DNA of 46,527 nucleotides, taken from positions 1 to 46,527 of the forward strand of contig CAAGKF010000053.1 of the NCBI GenBank assembly GCA_900770345.1, read 5' to 3'. Shown one piece after another: positions 15,027-24,342 of this stretch (position 1 is its first letter; every line of letters starts with the position of its first letter). The translations under genes were made by a program, and so were the position numbers. This stretch comes from Lachnospiraceae bacterium (GTDB taxonomy: Bacteria; Bacillota; Clostridia; Lachnospirales; Lachnospiraceae). The notes under the pieces were generated by a model. It did no database searches and had not been told where the DNA came from. It was given only the letters and a program-made list of their open reading frames with translations.

Positions 15027-16220
15027 TCAAGGAAGCAGTTCCGGTGCCAGAAGCTCCACGATCATGGGTTTTGCCTTGAGAAAGTCCAAAAGCTTTCTTA
15101 AGGCCTGCCCCTGGTCTTTTTTATTTTTTTCCTGTTCCTGTTTCACCGCCCGGATCAGAATATTTTTCGGTGTGTGCTCCATATCAATAAATTCCAGTAT
15201 CTGCGTTTTATAACCCCGATATTCCAGAACCTGCGCCCGGATGCCGTCCGTATACAGCGCTGCCATACGTTCCTTCAGCAGACCGTACTGCATCACCGGG
15301 TCCAACAGCCCGCAGCTTATCTGTCTGTTCAGTTCATGCTGACAGCAGGGCACAGACAGGATCACACCGGCTCCCCACAGTACTGCTTTTTCCATCGCAT
15401 AATCTGTCGCCGTATCGCAGGCATGAAGGGTTACCACCATATCCACATGGTCCACTCCCTCATAAGAGGCGATATCGCCATAATAAAAATCCAGCTTTTC
15501 ATATCCGTACTGCGTTCTCAGCTCATTGCAGCGGTCAATGACATCCTGTTTCAGATCCAGGCCGATGATCCGCACCGGATAATTCTTCAGGACATTCAGG
15601 TAATAGTACATGGCAAAGGTCAGGTAAGACTTCCCGCAGCCGAAATCGATAATAGTTGTCTCTCTTTCCTGATCCAGATGAGGCAGGATGTCTTCAATAA
15701 ATTCCAGGAAACGGTTAATCTGCCGGTATTTGTCATACCGGCTGTTTATGATTTTTCCCTCTCTGGTCATAACACCCAGATCCACAAGAAAGGGCACAGG
15801 CTTTCCTTCCTCCAGGATATAGCGTTTTCTGCGGTTGTGTTCCATAAGACGGGCAGGCGCACACATAGTCTGAAGCCCATCCGGACGGCGCTTTGTCTTC
15901 ACCGTCACTCTGCCCTTTTTGCTGATCAGCACCAGAGCCGTTCCCTGCAAAGACTCCACCTGCGCCTGACGAAATGCGTTCTCCAGAAGGCTGATCATAT
16001 ATTCCACAGCTTCATCGGCACTCATGTTCCGATGAAGGGCCTGCTTTCCCGACTGCTCCTCCGCCTGAAATACAAGGCTTCCCTTTAGAAGAAGCGGTCG
16101 GATCTTTGCTTTTGAGAGCTTCTGAGGATCTGTGGGATTACTTAAAAGAACTCTTTCCAGAGATTCCTTAAAAAAGGGGCTGAGGGCCTCCCGGATCTGT
16201 TCCCGCTCTTGTTGATTCAT
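15027..16220 (-). CDS. Class I SAM-dependent methyltransferase (Methyltransf_32-like)
   Basis: 397 residues. A basic N-terminal half of about 170 residues of unknown fold precedes a Rossmann methyltransferase: motif I TTIIDFGCGKSYL near 192-203, motif II IIGLDLKQD, an acidic GDIASYEG, and VTLHACDTATDYA with VPCCQHELN, which is typical of the PF13679 group. That group includes poorly characterised RNA or protein methyltransferases, so the substrate is unknown. The C terminus is basic and Lys/Gln-rich. The ATG at 16220 follows AAAGGAACAGATCC. It is downstream of the HAD gene with a 69-base gap and could be in that operon. It converges with bioY. Confidence 0.85.
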   Translation of the reverse strand: MNQQEREQIREALSPFFKESLERVLLSNPTDPQKLSKAKIRPLLLKGSLVFQAEEQSGKQALHRNMSADEAVEYMISLLENAFRQAQVESLQGTALVLISKKGRVTVKTKRRPDGLQTMCAPARLMEHNRRKRYILEEGKPVPFLVDLGVMTREGKIINSRYDKYRQINRFLEFIEDILPHLDQERETTIIDFGCGKSYLTFAMYYYLNVLKNYPVRIIGLDLKQDVIDRCNELRTQYGYEKLDFYYGDIASYEGVDHVDMVVTLHACDTATDYAMEKAVLWGAGVILSVPCCQHELNRQISCGLLDPVMQYGLLKERMAALYTDGIRAQVLEYRGYKTQILEFIDMEHTPKNILIRAVKQEQEKNKKDQGQALRKLLDFLKAKPMIVELLAPELLP

Positions 16221-16289
16221 GGATCTGTTCCTTTCTCTGACAAACTTTTTCCTGCTGTATATAACAGTTCAGACTGCTGTCATAATATT

Positions 16290-16943
16290 TCAGGGCAGCG
16301 AATCATCCAGCAGATTTCTTGCTACAGTCAGCAGCTCCCGGAAGGAATTGATCCGCGCAGCCGCTTCCTCCGCCTGACCGTAACCGTAAGCGGCATGAAC
16401 AAAGGGAATACCTGCCATAGCAGCGGCAGTCCCGTCCATAGCCGTGTCCCCTACATAAAAACATTTATCCAGATGATTTCTCTGTATTACCATGCGGATA
16501 TTATCAGACTTGGGAAAACCCGTATTGCCAAAGCATTCAATATCTTTTATGTATTCTGTCAGTCCGCAGGCGCTCATCAGCACTTCAATATAACCGCTCT
16601 GACAGTTGCTGACGATAAACAGCTCATATTTCCAGCCAAGCTGTCTCAGTACCTCCTGCACATCCGGATAAAGAGTGCCCGGATCTTTTTCCAGGTACCG
16701 GTTCTCGTAAGCCATGCAGTCCTCCATAATCTTTTCACGAAGTGCCGGCGGCAGATCCGGAAACAGCGCATCACCAAATTCGGTCATGGTCTTTCCCATA
16801 TTTTCATACATATCCCGGGCTGTGACCTGACGGCCGTCCCCTGCCTCCGGATACTTTTTCAGGACTTCACTCCAGGATCGGGCAACCTGCGGAGCCGCAT
16901 CCCAGAGCGTTCCGTCCACATCAAAAATAATCCCCTTTTTCAT
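16290..16943 (-). CDS. HAD-family hydrolase (phosphoglycolate phosphatase-like)
   Basis: 217 residues. HAD motif I is IIFDVDGTLWD (Asp8, Asp10), motif II is VSNCQ, the lysine lies in the FPKSDNIR stretch and motif IV is FYVGDTAMDG. A helical cap sits between motifs I and II. Enzymes of this type remove phosphate from small metabolites such as phosphoglycolate or pyrophosphate; substrate cannot be read from sequence. The start has GGGGAGAAACG directly upstream. It follows the histidine phosphatase gene with a 12-base gap, so the two are probably co-translated. Confidence 0.88.
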   Translation of the reverse strand: MKKGIIFDVDGTLWDAAPQVARSWSEVLKKYPEAGDGRQVTARDMYENMGKTMTEFGDALFPDLPPALREKIMEDCMAYENRYLEKDPGTLYPDVQEVLRQLGWKYELFIVSNCQSGYIEVLMSACGLTEYIKDIECFGNTGFPKSDNIRMVIQRNHLDKCFYVGDTAMDGTAAAMAGIPFVHAAYGYGQAEEAAARINSFRELLTVARNLLDDSLP

Positions 16944-16955
16944 CGTTTCTCCCCA

Positions 16956-17597
16956 TTAATTTTCCGCGCTCACCCAGCTGCTTCGCAGGAGTTCCGGATG
17001 CGGCTCAAGATGCGCATAATCATTAAAACGCTCCAGCGTAAATCTTCCTGTGGCTTCTTCCCATTTAAGCTCGGTAATACTGCAGTTTTCCAGGCTTTTT
17101 CCAAGTATTCTCCATTTCGCCAGAGGGATCCCGAGATAATGAGTCACCATAGAGCGGATCAGCCCGCCATGGGTCACCACAGCAATCCTGTCATAACCGC
17201 TTTTCACCATTTCCATAAATACAGGTTCCGCGCGGCGGACCACATCACCGGCACATTCACCGCCCGGATAGGGAATATCCTGCTCCATTCGGCTCTGAGC
17301 CGCTTTAAAATCAGCAAATTTGACCGCAATGTCCTCATCCGACATTCCCTCCATTTGGCCGAAGGATATCTCCCTCAGCTCCGGTCGGATAAAGTGCTCT
17401 GCATTCCAGTACAGATTGGCCGCCTGGGCCGTTTCCACTGCCCGAAGCAGATCACTGGAATAAACAGCCTGAATCTTCTGCGCAAACAGCCGTTCTCCCA
17501 CCAGAGCCGCCTGGCGGTAGCCCTCCTCACTCAGATCCACATTTACATTGCAGAGCTTGCTGCACTGACGCCCGTGGCGTATGAGATAAAGCTTCAT
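16956..17597 (-). CDS. Histidine phosphatase (phosphoglycerate mutase-like) family protein
   Basis: 213 residues. The catalytic LIRHGRQ (His near 7) is at the N terminus, the second Arg/Glu elements lie in SSDLLRAVETA and ELREISFGQMEG, and the second histidine is in VVTHGGLIRSM. Members include cobalamin-pathway phosphatases, small phosphoserine phosphatases and mutases; the exact substrate is open. The chosen ATG at 17597 has AGGCGG about nine bases upstream; a GTG three codons earlier is possible. It sits 14 bases after the DUF711 gene and just before the HAD gene. Confidence 0.85.
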   Translation of the reverse strand: MKLYLIRHGRQCSKLCNVNVDLSEEGYRQAALVGERLFAQKIQAVYSSDLLRAVETAQAANLYWNAEHFIRPELREISFGQMEGMSDEDIAVKFADFKAAQSRMEQDIPYPGGECAGDVVRRAEPVFMEMVKSGYDRIAVVTHGGLIRSMVTHYLGIPLAKWRILGKSLENCSITELKWEEATGRFTLERFNDYAHLEPHPELLRSSWVSAEN

Positions 17598-17610
17598 TTC
17601 TGCCACCCGC

Positions 17611-18975
17611 CTAATTCTTAAAGCTGTGAATCGGAGCCGGAATACGGCCTCCTCTGGTCACAAACTTCTCACAGGACCAGGTGTTTACAGGAATGATCGG
17701 CGCATAACCCAGAAGACCGCCGAATTCTGCCGTATCCCCCACCTTCTTGCCGATTACGGGGATCAGACGGACCGCTGTGGTTTTCTGGTTTACCATACCG
17801 ATAGCAGCTTCATCTGCGATGATACCGGCAATCGTAGAGGAAGGCGTGTCTCCCGGGATCGCGATCATATCAAGTCCTACAGAGCATACACAGGTCATTG
17901 CCTCCAGCTTTTCGATCGTCAGTGCACCCAGGCTTACCGCATCGATCATGCCCTGATCCTCGCTGACGGGAATAAACGCGCCGCTTAAGCCGCCTACATA
18001 GGAGGATGCCATAACACCGCCCTTCTTTACCTGATCGTTTAGCATGGCAAGGGCCGCGGTCGTTCCCGGAGCACCGACACGCTCAAGACCGATCTCCTCC
18101 AGAATCTCAGCCACACTGTCACCCACAGCCGGAGTCGGCGCCAGAGAAAGATCAATGATACCGAAAGGAATACCCAGACGCCGGGAAGCCTCCTGGGCAA
18201 CAAGCTGTCCCACACGGGTGATCTTAAATGCCGTCTTCTTGATCGTTTCACAAAGAACCTCAAAATTTGCTCCCCTTGCCTTCTCCAGAGCCACCTTCAC
18301 AACACCGGGACCGCTGACGCCTACATTGATAATGGCGTCTGCCTCCGTAACACCATGGAAAGCACCTGCCATAAAGGGGTTGTCATCCGGAGCGTTGCAG
18401 AATACCACCAGCTTCGCGCAGCCAAGTGAATCTTTTTCTTTCGTTGCCTCCGCCGTCTCCGTAACGATGCGGCCCATCAGCTCCACTGCATCCATATTCA
18501 GACCTGTCTTCGTAGAGCCTACATTGACAGAGCTGCAGACACGATCCGTTTCAGCCAGAGCCTGAGGGATGGAAAGGATCAGGTTCTTATCCGCAGTCGT
18601 CATTCCCTTGCTTACAAGGGCGGAATAACCGCCTACAAAATTTACACCGACTTCTTTGGCAGCTTTATCAAGAGTTTTCGCAATGGTCACGAAATCCTCA
18701 GGCTTTTTGCAGGCACAGCCTCCCACCAGAGCAATGGGAGTAACGGAAATACGCTTATTGACAATAGGAATGCCAAAATCACGCTCAATATCCTTGCCTG
18801 TGGCAACCAGATCCTTTGCCAGTGTGGTGATCTTCCTGTAGATTTTCTCATTTAAAGCATCCAGATCGCTGTCGGCGCAGTCCAGAAGGCTGATGCCAAG
18901 TGTAATGGTACGCACGTCCAGCTTCTCGTGCTCGATCATATTGTTTGTCTCATTTACTTCATATATATTAATCAT
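17611..18975 (-). CDS. PFL-like glycyl-radical fold family protein, DUF711 (UPF0210)
   Basis: 454 residues, full length for the family. DUF711 proteins share a fold with pyruvate formate-lyase, but no catalytic glycyl-radical motif can be seen here. Recognisable features are the N-terminal MINIYEVNETNNMIEHEKLD, VRTITLGISLLDC, the Gly/Ala-rich core with VGGFS-like and GLSGAFIPVSED blocks, and a conserved C-terminal PVNTWSCEKF. Function is unknown. It follows the ACT-domain gene on the same strand, a pairing conserved widely in Firmicutes and some archaea. The ribosome site (AAAGGGAAAGAG) is modest. Confidence 0.9.
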   Translation of the reverse strand: MINIYEVNETNNMIEHEKLDVRTITLGISLLDCADSDLDALNEKIYRKITTLAKDLVATGKDIERDFGIPIVNKRISVTPIALVGGCACKKPEDFVTIAKTLDKAAKEVGVNFVGGYSALVSKGMTTADKNLILSIPQALAETDRVCSSVNVGSTKTGLNMDAVELMGRIVTETAEATKEKDSLGCAKLVVFCNAPDDNPFMAGAFHGVTEADAIINVGVSGPGVVKVALEKARGANFEVLCETIKKTAFKITRVGQLVAQEASRRLGIPFGIIDLSLAPTPAVGDSVAEILEEIGLERVGAPGTTAALAMLNDQVKKGGVMASSYVGGLSGAFIPVSEDQGMIDAVSLGALTIEKLEAMTCVCSVGLDMIAIPGDTPSSTIAGIIADEAAIGMVNQKTTAVRLIPVIGKKVGDTAEFGGLLGYAPIIPVNTWSCEKFVTRGGRIPAPIHSFKN

Positions 18976-19016
18976 GGTTTTCTCTTTCCCTTTCTTTCGG
19001 TATCAGATTCCGTATA

Positions 19017-19289
19017 TCAGATTCTGTGCATCTTGGTAAAGATTTCTTCTCTCTGGATCTTAACCTTAACACCAATTTCTTCTCCTGTATGAGACAGTTC
19101 ATCGGATACCTCTCCGAAAGTCTTTGACATCCTGCTGATATCCACGATCATCATCATGTTGAAATAATCCTGGACGATGGTCTGGGAAATATCCAGTATA
19201 TTAATTCCGTTTTCTGCAAGATAGGTACAAACCTTTGCAATAATGCCAACTGTGTCTTTTCCTACTACGGTGATAATTGCTTTGCTCAT
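19017..19289 (-). CDS. ACT domain protein (UPF0237)
   Basis: 90 residues, one ACT fold: MSKAIITVVGKDTVGIIAKV, then DISQTIVQDYFNMMMIVDIS and a basic C terminus. ACT domains bind amino acids or similar ligands. The family is related to the N-terminal half of GcvR but has no known function. I chose the ATG at 19289 because GGAG lies seven bases upstream; the ATG at 19295 is too close to that site. It directly precedes the DUF711 gene with a 41-base gap, supporting a shared role with ligand sensing by this protein (inference). Confidence 0.9.
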   Translation of the reverse strand: MSKAIITVVGKDTVGIIAKVCTYLAENGINILDISQTIVQDYFNMMMIVDISRMSKTFGEVSDELSHTGEEIGVKVKIQREEIFTKMHRI

Positions 19290-19346
19290 TTTCATTCTCC
19301 TCTATGTAAAATTATTGTGTAACACTTCGGAATAATTACCCTCGAA

Positions 19347-20144
19347 CTATATACAGACGATCTCGCTCATCCTGTCTCTCCCTGCAACCGAAATGGAAAA
19401 ATCGGACGCGCCGTAAGGACAATCTCCCTCATCGATCTCCAGCCGGACTGTCTCATAAGCCAGTTCTTCATAATTGTTTTCCTTGCTGAGATGGCCCAGA
19501 AAAATTTTCTTCAGTCCATCGTGGAGGATATAATTCAAAAGCCGGCCTGCATTTTCATTGGACAGATGACCGTGATCCCCAAGAATACGGCGCTTGAGAT
19601 AATAGGGATACGGACCGGTCTCCAGCATGCGGACATCGTGATTGGATTCCAAAAGAATGGCGTCCAGCCCCTGCAGATGGTCAATAATATACTGATCGTA
19701 ATGTCCCATATCCGTAGCCACCGCTACAGACTTTTCTCCCTGCTGTACCCTGTACGCCACCGGATTGACTGCATCGTGGTCAATACGGAAGGGTTTTACC
19801 TTCAGATCCCCTACTGAAAAATCCACATCCGGACTGATCGGTGTCAGCAGCTCTCTGTCAAACTTTCCTAGACTGGACATACCTGCGATCTCTTCCAGTG
19901 TCTCCCGGGTACCGTAGATCGGAAGGTGATATTTTCTGGCCAGAACCCCCAGCCCTTTTATATGATCGGAATGTTCATGGGTGATCAGGATTCCGTCCAT
20001 CTCACTTCCTTTCAGCCCGATTTCGTTCAGTCCCTGCTGGATGCGCTTATTGCTGATTCCGGCATCTACCAGGATGTGGGTGCTGTCGGAGCCGATATAA
20101 ATGCAGTTCCCGCTGCTTCCGCTTGCAATGCTTACCATTCTCAT
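19347..20144 (-). CDS. walJ: Metallo-beta-lactamase fold hydrolase (WalJ/YycJ-like)
   Basis: 265 residues. The metal site is clear: THEHSDHIKGL (HxHxDH), an Asp/His further on (VATDMGHYDQYI), ESNHD and LGHLSKEN. This is the YycJ/WalJ group, linked in Bacillus and Streptococcus to coordination of cell division with DNA replication or double-strand DNA processing. Here it is not beside the WalKR genes; instead its ATG overlaps the coaE stop by four bases (ATGA), so it is translationally coupled to coaE in a polA-coaE-walJ set. The name rests on family resemblance. Confidence 0.85.
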   Translation of the reverse strand: MRMVSIASGSSGNCIYIGSDSTHILVDAGISNKRIQQGLNEIGLKGSEMDGILITHEHSDHIKGLGVLARKYHLPIYGTRETLEEIAGMSSLGKFDRELLTPISPDVDFSVGDLKVKPFRIDHDAVNPVAYRVQQGEKSVAVATDMGHYDQYIIDHLQGLDAILLESNHDVRMLETGPYPYYLKRRILGDHGHLSNENAGRLLNYILHDGLKKIFLGHLSKENNYEELAYETVRLEIDEGDCPYGASDFSISVAGRDRMSEIVCI

Positions 20145-20779
20145 GATGCGTCTGTTTCCTTTATCTTACTTAGTCTGCCTTCCAGAAGTCCATCGACCTG
20201 GGCGCGGGTTTCCTCTTCTGTTCCATTATTGTCGATGCTGTGATCAGCAAATTGAAAAAACTGTTCCTCCGATGCCTGATTTTCCATGATCCGGCTGATC
20301 TTTTCATCCGAATATCCCCGGCTTTCCTTCAGTCTGCGCCCGCGATTCTCCCTTGATGTATAAAGATACCACATTTCCCGGCAGTTGTCACGAAATTCTT
20401 TTGACGGAACGGCAGATTCAATCACCACGGGACATCCCTTCTTCTCTGACGCTTCCTCTGCCACCGCTTTCCACACCAGAGGATGAGTCAGACGGTCTAC
20501 CTGCTCCCTCCTGGCCGTATCGCCGAAAATCAGGTCCGCCATGGCGGGACGATTGATGGTCCCGTCCGGATTTAAGATGGAATGCCCCAAAAAGGCGCAT
20601 ACAGCTTCATATCCCGGCTGTCCCGGTTCCATAAGCCTCCTCGCCACCAGATCTGTCTGAATCAGATAAAAACCGTAATCTTCCTTCAGGATATTCAAAA
20701 CTGTACTTTTTCCTGCTCCCACGCCTCCAGTCAATCCCAGAAGGAAGGAGGGACCTGAGTCATTTTTATTATTTTCCAT
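20141..20779 (-). CDS. coaE: Dephospho-CoA kinase
   Basis: 212 residues. The last step of coenzyme A synthesis: phosphorylation of the 3' hydroxyl of dephospho-CoA ribose. The P-loop LGLTGGVGAGKST sits near 14-26, followed by the DLVARRL substrate segment, HPLVWK and VIESAVPSK, all normal for CoaE. An acidic C-terminal tail is present. The start has AGGAACAGACC upstream. It lies 44 bases after polA on the same strand and overlaps walJ; the polA-coaE order is common in Firmicutes. Confidence 0.95.
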   Translation of the reverse strand: MENNKNDSGPSFLLGLTGGVGAGKSTVLNILKEDYGFYLIQTDLVARRLMEPGQPGYEAVCAFLGHSILNPDGTINRPAMADLIFGDTARREQVDRLTHPLVWKAVAEEASEKKGCPVVIESAVPSKEFRDNCREMWYLYTSRENRGRRLKESRGYSDEKISRIMENQASEEQFFQFADHSIDNNGTEEETRAQVDGLLEGRLSKIKETDAS

Positions 20780-20823
20780 GGTCTGTTCCTGCTCTTTATA
20801 TTTATTTCCGGATCTCCGCTGCT

Positions 20824-23559
20824 CTACTTGGCATCAAACCAGGAATTTCCCACCTCAGCCTCCACTTCCAGAGATACCCTGAGATCCGCGGCATGCTTCA
20901 TCTTATCCGCCAGCAGCGTCTTTACCTCTTCTACCTCATCCTTTGCTGTTTCCACCAGCAGTTCATCGTGGATCTGAAGAACGATTCTGGATTTCAGCTT
21001 TCTCTTTCGAAGCTCTCTGTCAACAGCGATCATGGCGATCTTCATAATATCAGCCGCTGTACCCTGAATAGGCGAATTCATAGCTACGCGCTCTCCAAAC
21101 TGACGCTGCATAAAATTAGCCGATTTAAATTCCGGGATCGGTCTCCGCCTTCCGTAAAGAGTCGTAACATAGCCCTGCTCTTTTCCCTGGCTCACAAGAC
21201 CATCCAGAAAGCTTTTTACCATGGGATAGGTTTCAAAATATTTATTAATATATTCCAGTGCTTCTTTTCTGGAAATACTCAGACCTTCACTCAGGCCAAA
21301 AGCGCTGATGCCGTAAACGATACCGAAATTTACAGCCTTAGCATTCCGTCTCTGCAGAGGTGTTACTTCGTCCAGCGGGACATGAAATACCTCGGAGGCT
21401 GTGGTGGCATGAATATCCTGAGAGGAGCGATAGGCATTGATCAGACGCTCATCACCTGACATATGGGCCAGAATACGCAGTTCGATCTGTGAATAATCCG
21501 CGTCAACAAAAACGCAGCCCTCCTTCGGCACAAATACCTTTCGTATCTCTCTTCCCAGCTCCATACGCACAGGAATATTCTGGAGATTGGGCTCTGTACT
21601 GCTGATCCGCCCCGTAGCAGTGATCGTCTGATTGAATTTTCCGTGGATCCTTCCGTCCGAACCGATATAGGCTGCCAGCCCTTCCGCGTAAGTGGAATTC
21701 AGCTTTGTCAGCTGCCTGTAATCCAGAATTTTCTGTACTACCGGATGATCCGGCGCAAGCTTTTCCAGCACATCTGCCGCTGTGGAATAGCCCGTTTTCG
21801 TCTTCTTCCCGCCCGGAAGCTTCATCTCACCAAAAAGGATCTCGCCCAGCTGCTTGGGAGAATTGATATTAAATTCCCTTCCTGTTTCCTGGTAGATCTC
21901 CTTTTCCAGCTGCGCGATGCCTACCTTCAGCCGGTCTCCGTATTCTTTCAGAGCGGCACGCTCCACCCTGACTCCTTCTCTCTCCATACGGAAAAGGCTG
22001 TAAATCAGAGGCATTTCCACTTCGCAGTACAGTTTATACATGTTTGTTTCCTGCAGCTGCTTTTTCAATGGCTCCGCCGCCTTCCAGGCGGTATAGCCCA
22101 TATAGCAGGCGCAGATGCCTGCTTTTTCCTCTCCTTTCCAGAGGGCATCTCCCAGATCCTCCTTTGCCAGAAGATCTGCTTTAGAAGGCACCGTCATTGC
22201 CAGATAGTCTCTGGCCAGATCATCATAGCCATAAGTATCCTTCAGGGGATTCAGAAGATATCCGGCCACACCCGCATCAGAAACCGGTCCGTCATCCTCC
22301 AGATCCAGATAAGAGAGCATAGGTTTCAGATCAAGAACCCAGCAGTCCTTTCCGCAGAGCTGTGCTGCCCAGTCTGTCAGATTTTTTCCTGTGATCTCCT
22401 GTCCCGCACGCAGACAATAGATATCCGTTTCTCCAAAGCAAAGTGCCAGACCGGCAACCGGGTTTGTTATATTCTTTGCCTTTTTTCCGGCAATAAGCGC
22501 CCCATCTTCATCAAAGGAAAAGGAAAGCTGCTCAGCCTGCTCCTCTTCCTGAGGAATATCCTTTCCCGTAATAAGCTGCAGTCCGCTCATGGAAGCTTTC
22601 AAAGCTTTTTTTACGATCTTCTCCGCCTCTTTGACATCTGTAATTATATGAAAGCTGTCCTCCAGGCGGCTGCCGGCAGCTCCCTCCATGGCAGAAGCAT
22701 CAAATCTGGTAAGAAGGGATTTAAATTCCAACCGTTTCATATACTGATATGCCTGCGGCGTATAGAGACTGCCCACAGCAGCGTCCTCGTATTGAAACTC
22801 CACCGGTGCTTCAATGCATATTTCCGCCAGTTCCTTGCTCATCTGAGCCATATCGTAATGCTCTTCCAGAGCCTTCCTCGCTCTTGGCGGCCTGATCTCC
22901 GCCACATGGGCATAGGCATTTTCAATGCTCCCGTAAGTCACGATCAGACTGGTGGCTGTCTTTTCCCCGATTGAAGGCACACCCGGAATGTTATCAGAAG
23001 CATCCCCCATCAGAGCCTTCACATCGATAAATTCCCTGGGCGACACCTGGTATTCCCGCTTTACATCTTCCGGATAATAATCATGAACCTCCGTCACTCC
23101 CCTGCTGGTTTTGGGAATACGGATCTTGATATGCTCGTCCGCCAGCTGCAGAAGATCCCTGTCACCGGAAACCACGGATACCTCAATTCCCTGAGCCTGA
23201 CACCGTTTGGCTACTGTACCCAGGATGTCATCGGCCTCATAGCCTTCCAGTGTAAGGATAGGTACCTCCATGGCAGTCAGTACCTCCTTCATCAGAGGCA
23301 CCTGCTGTCTCAGTTCCTCCGGCATGGGCTTTCTCGTTCCCTTATACGCGTCATATTTCAGATGGCGGAAGGTAGGGGCGGACAAATCAAAAGCCACTGC
23401 CAGATGGTCCGCTTTTTCTTCCTCCAGAATTTTCAGCATAATATTCAAAAAACCGTACACTGCGTTGGTATGCAGACCCTCCGAATTGGTCAGGTCCGGC
23501 ACCCCGTAAAATGCCCGGTTTAATATACTGTGTCCGTCAATCAGTACCAGTTTATTCAT
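20824..23559 (-). CDS. polA: DNA polymerase I
   Basis: 911 residues. Residues about 1-290 are the 5' nuclease (LIDGHSILNRAFYG, GYEADDILGT, SGDRDLLQL, GDASDNIPGVPSIGEKTA). Residues about 300-510 are a 3'-5' exonuclease fold without its acidic motifs: the DxE, NxxxD and YxxxD motifs cannot be found, so proofreading is probably absent, as in Bacillus Pol I. Residues about 530-911 are the polymerase with motif A (VDADYSQIELRILAH), motif B (RRNAKAVNFGIVYG) and motif C (LQIHDELLVE). Role: gap filling, primer removal and repair. It follows the zinc-finger gene by 30 bases and precedes coaE. Confidence 0.97.
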   Translation of the reverse strand: MNKLVLIDGHSILNRAFYGVPDLTNSEGLHTNAVYGFLNIMLKILEEEKADHLAVAFDLSAPTFRHLKYDAYKGTRKPMPEELRQQVPLMKEVLTAMEVPILTLEGYEADDILGTVAKRCQAQGIEVSVVSGDRDLLQLADEHIKIRIPKTSRGVTEVHDYYPEDVKREYQVSPREFIDVKALMGDASDNIPGVPSIGEKTATSLIVTYGSIENAYAHVAEIRPPRARKALEEHYDMAQMSKELAEICIEAPVEFQYEDAAVGSLYTPQAYQYMKRLEFKSLLTRFDASAMEGAAGSRLEDSFHIITDVKEAEKIVKKALKASMSGLQLITGKDIPQEEEQAEQLSFSFDEDGALIAGKKAKNITNPVAGLALCFGETDIYCLRAGQEITGKNLTDWAAQLCGKDCWVLDLKPMLSYLDLEDDGPVSDAGVAGYLLNPLKDTYGYDDLARDYLAMTVPSKADLLAKEDLGDALWKGEEKAGICACYMGYTAWKAAEPLKKQLQETNMYKLYCEVEMPLIYSLFRMEREGVRVERAALKEYGDRLKVGIAQLEKEIYQETGREFNINSPKQLGEILFGEMKLPGGKKTKTGYSTAADVLEKLAPDHPVVQKILDYRQLTKLNSTYAEGLAAYIGSDGRIHGKFNQTITATGRISSTEPNLQNIPVRMELGREIRKVFVPKEGCVFVDADYSQIELRILAHMSGDERLINAYRSSQDIHATTASEVFHVPLDEVTPLQRRNAKAVNFGIVYGISAFGLSEGLSISRKEALEYINKYFETYPMVKSFLDGLVSQGKEQGYVTTLYGRRRPIPEFKSANFMQRQFGERVAMNSPIQGTAADIMKIAMIAVDRELRKRKLKSRIVLQIHDELLVETAKDEVEEVKTLLADKMKHAADLRVSLEVEAEVGNSWFDAK

Positions 23560-23589
23560 AATTATTTAACTTTCCTTTCTGTGTGCATC

Positions 23590-23943
23590 CTATAATCCCA
23601 AAAAACCGACATCACTCCATATGCGCAGCTGCAGAATCAGCATCATAAGAAGGGACCAGAAACACAGAGTATTTACCGCATATCTGGCAGTCCGCAGCAG
23701 GTGGATCGTGTGGATCCTCTGCCGTGACAGCTCCAAAGCCGTCTCCAGGGCGCCCTTAATATTGTAGGTACCGGTCCCTTCATCCAGCTGACGGATACCC
23801 ACATCTACTGTAAAATAAATCTCCAGCTCCTCCAGACAATTTTCACAGCTGTCAATATGCTCTAAAAATTCTTCCAGTTCCTCATCGGTAATGCTCCCGT
23901 TAATATAAGGCATTACCAGCCGCTCCGCTTCTCTGCAGGTCAT
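23590..23943 (-). CDS. Anti-sigma-factor-like zinc-finger membrane protein
   Basis: 117 residues. The N terminus has C3, H29, C33 and C36 in a Cys-x25-His-x3-Cys-x2-Cys pattern (SCENCLEEL), the zf-HC2 fold found in anti-sigma factors such as RsiW. The C terminus has one hydrophobic segment (about 88-108) that could anchor it in the membrane. There is no extracytoplasmic sensor domain and no sigma factor gene beside it, so an anti-sigma role is not shown. The start has GGGAGG eight bases upstream. It is co-oriented with polA. Confidence 0.75.
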   Translation of the reverse strand: MTCREAERLVMPYINGSITDEELEEFLEHIDSCENCLEELEIYFTVDVGIRQLDEGTGTYNIKGALETALELSRQRIHTIHLLRTARYAVNTLCFWSLLMMLILQLRIWSDVGFLGL

Positions 23944-24103
23944 ACCGGCCGCCTCCCGTCTTTCAATATTCCCCTTTTCTCCTTTTCAGAAATCGCCGGG
24001 AAAATTCTCTTACCATCATACAATAAACAGTCCTCTTTTTCAAGCTCGTACTAATCCATGGAATACCATTATTCCGGAAAATACTATTCCCGACATATTA
24101 TCC

Positions 24104-24149
24104 GGAAAAGAAAAAGCCCTGAAAACAACGTAAACACGTAATTTTCAGG
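24104..24149 (-). terminator. Terminator downstream of tRNA-Leu
   Basis: On the minus strand CCTGAAAA pairs with TTTTCAGG around an inner ACGT/ACGT stem (nested hairpin), followed by GCTTTTTCTTTT. It lies about 24 bases after the tRNA 3' end. Confidence 0.85.
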
Positions 24150-24172
24150 ACCTCTCCCTGCCAAGGGTGTAA

Positions 24173-24255
24173 TGCCGGCAGCGGGACTTGAACCCGCACG
24201 CGGTTACCCGCAACAGATTTTGAGTCTGCATCGTCTGCCATTCCGACACGCCGGC
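24173..24255 (-). tRNA. tRNA-Leu (anticodon CAA)
   Basis: An 83-base class II tRNA. The acceptor arms GCCGGCG and TGCCGGC pair, with discriminator A. The anticodon stem GCAGA/TCTGT encloses the loop CTCAAAA, giving anticodon CAA (decodes UUG). A long variable arm and the T loop GTTCAAGTC are present. CCA is not encoded. Confidence 0.96.
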
Positions 24256-24278
24256 GTTTTCTCTTTGCAACGTTAATT

Positions 24279-24307
24279 ATTCTACCATATCAGAATGACT
24301 TTGGCAA
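24279..24307 (-). promoter_or_regulatory. Predicted tRNA-Leu promoter
   Basis: On the minus strand: -35 TTGCCA (24302-24307), a 17-bp spacer and -10 TAGAAT (24279-24284), 24 bases before the mature tRNA 5' end. Confidence 0.7.
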
Positions 24308-24342
24308 GTCTTTTTTCATTGATCTTCTTTAACACCCTTTTT

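Noticed and set aside
16209..17621. A 470-residue plus-strand open frame across the HAD and histidine phosphatase genes.
   Set aside because: It spans two genuine genes in antisense and has no ribosome site or recognisable domain.
21643..22974. A 443-residue open frame on the plus strand inside polA.
   Set aside because: It is the complement of a highly conserved DNA polymerase I sequence; the translation is rich in Cys, Phe and His without domain signatures.
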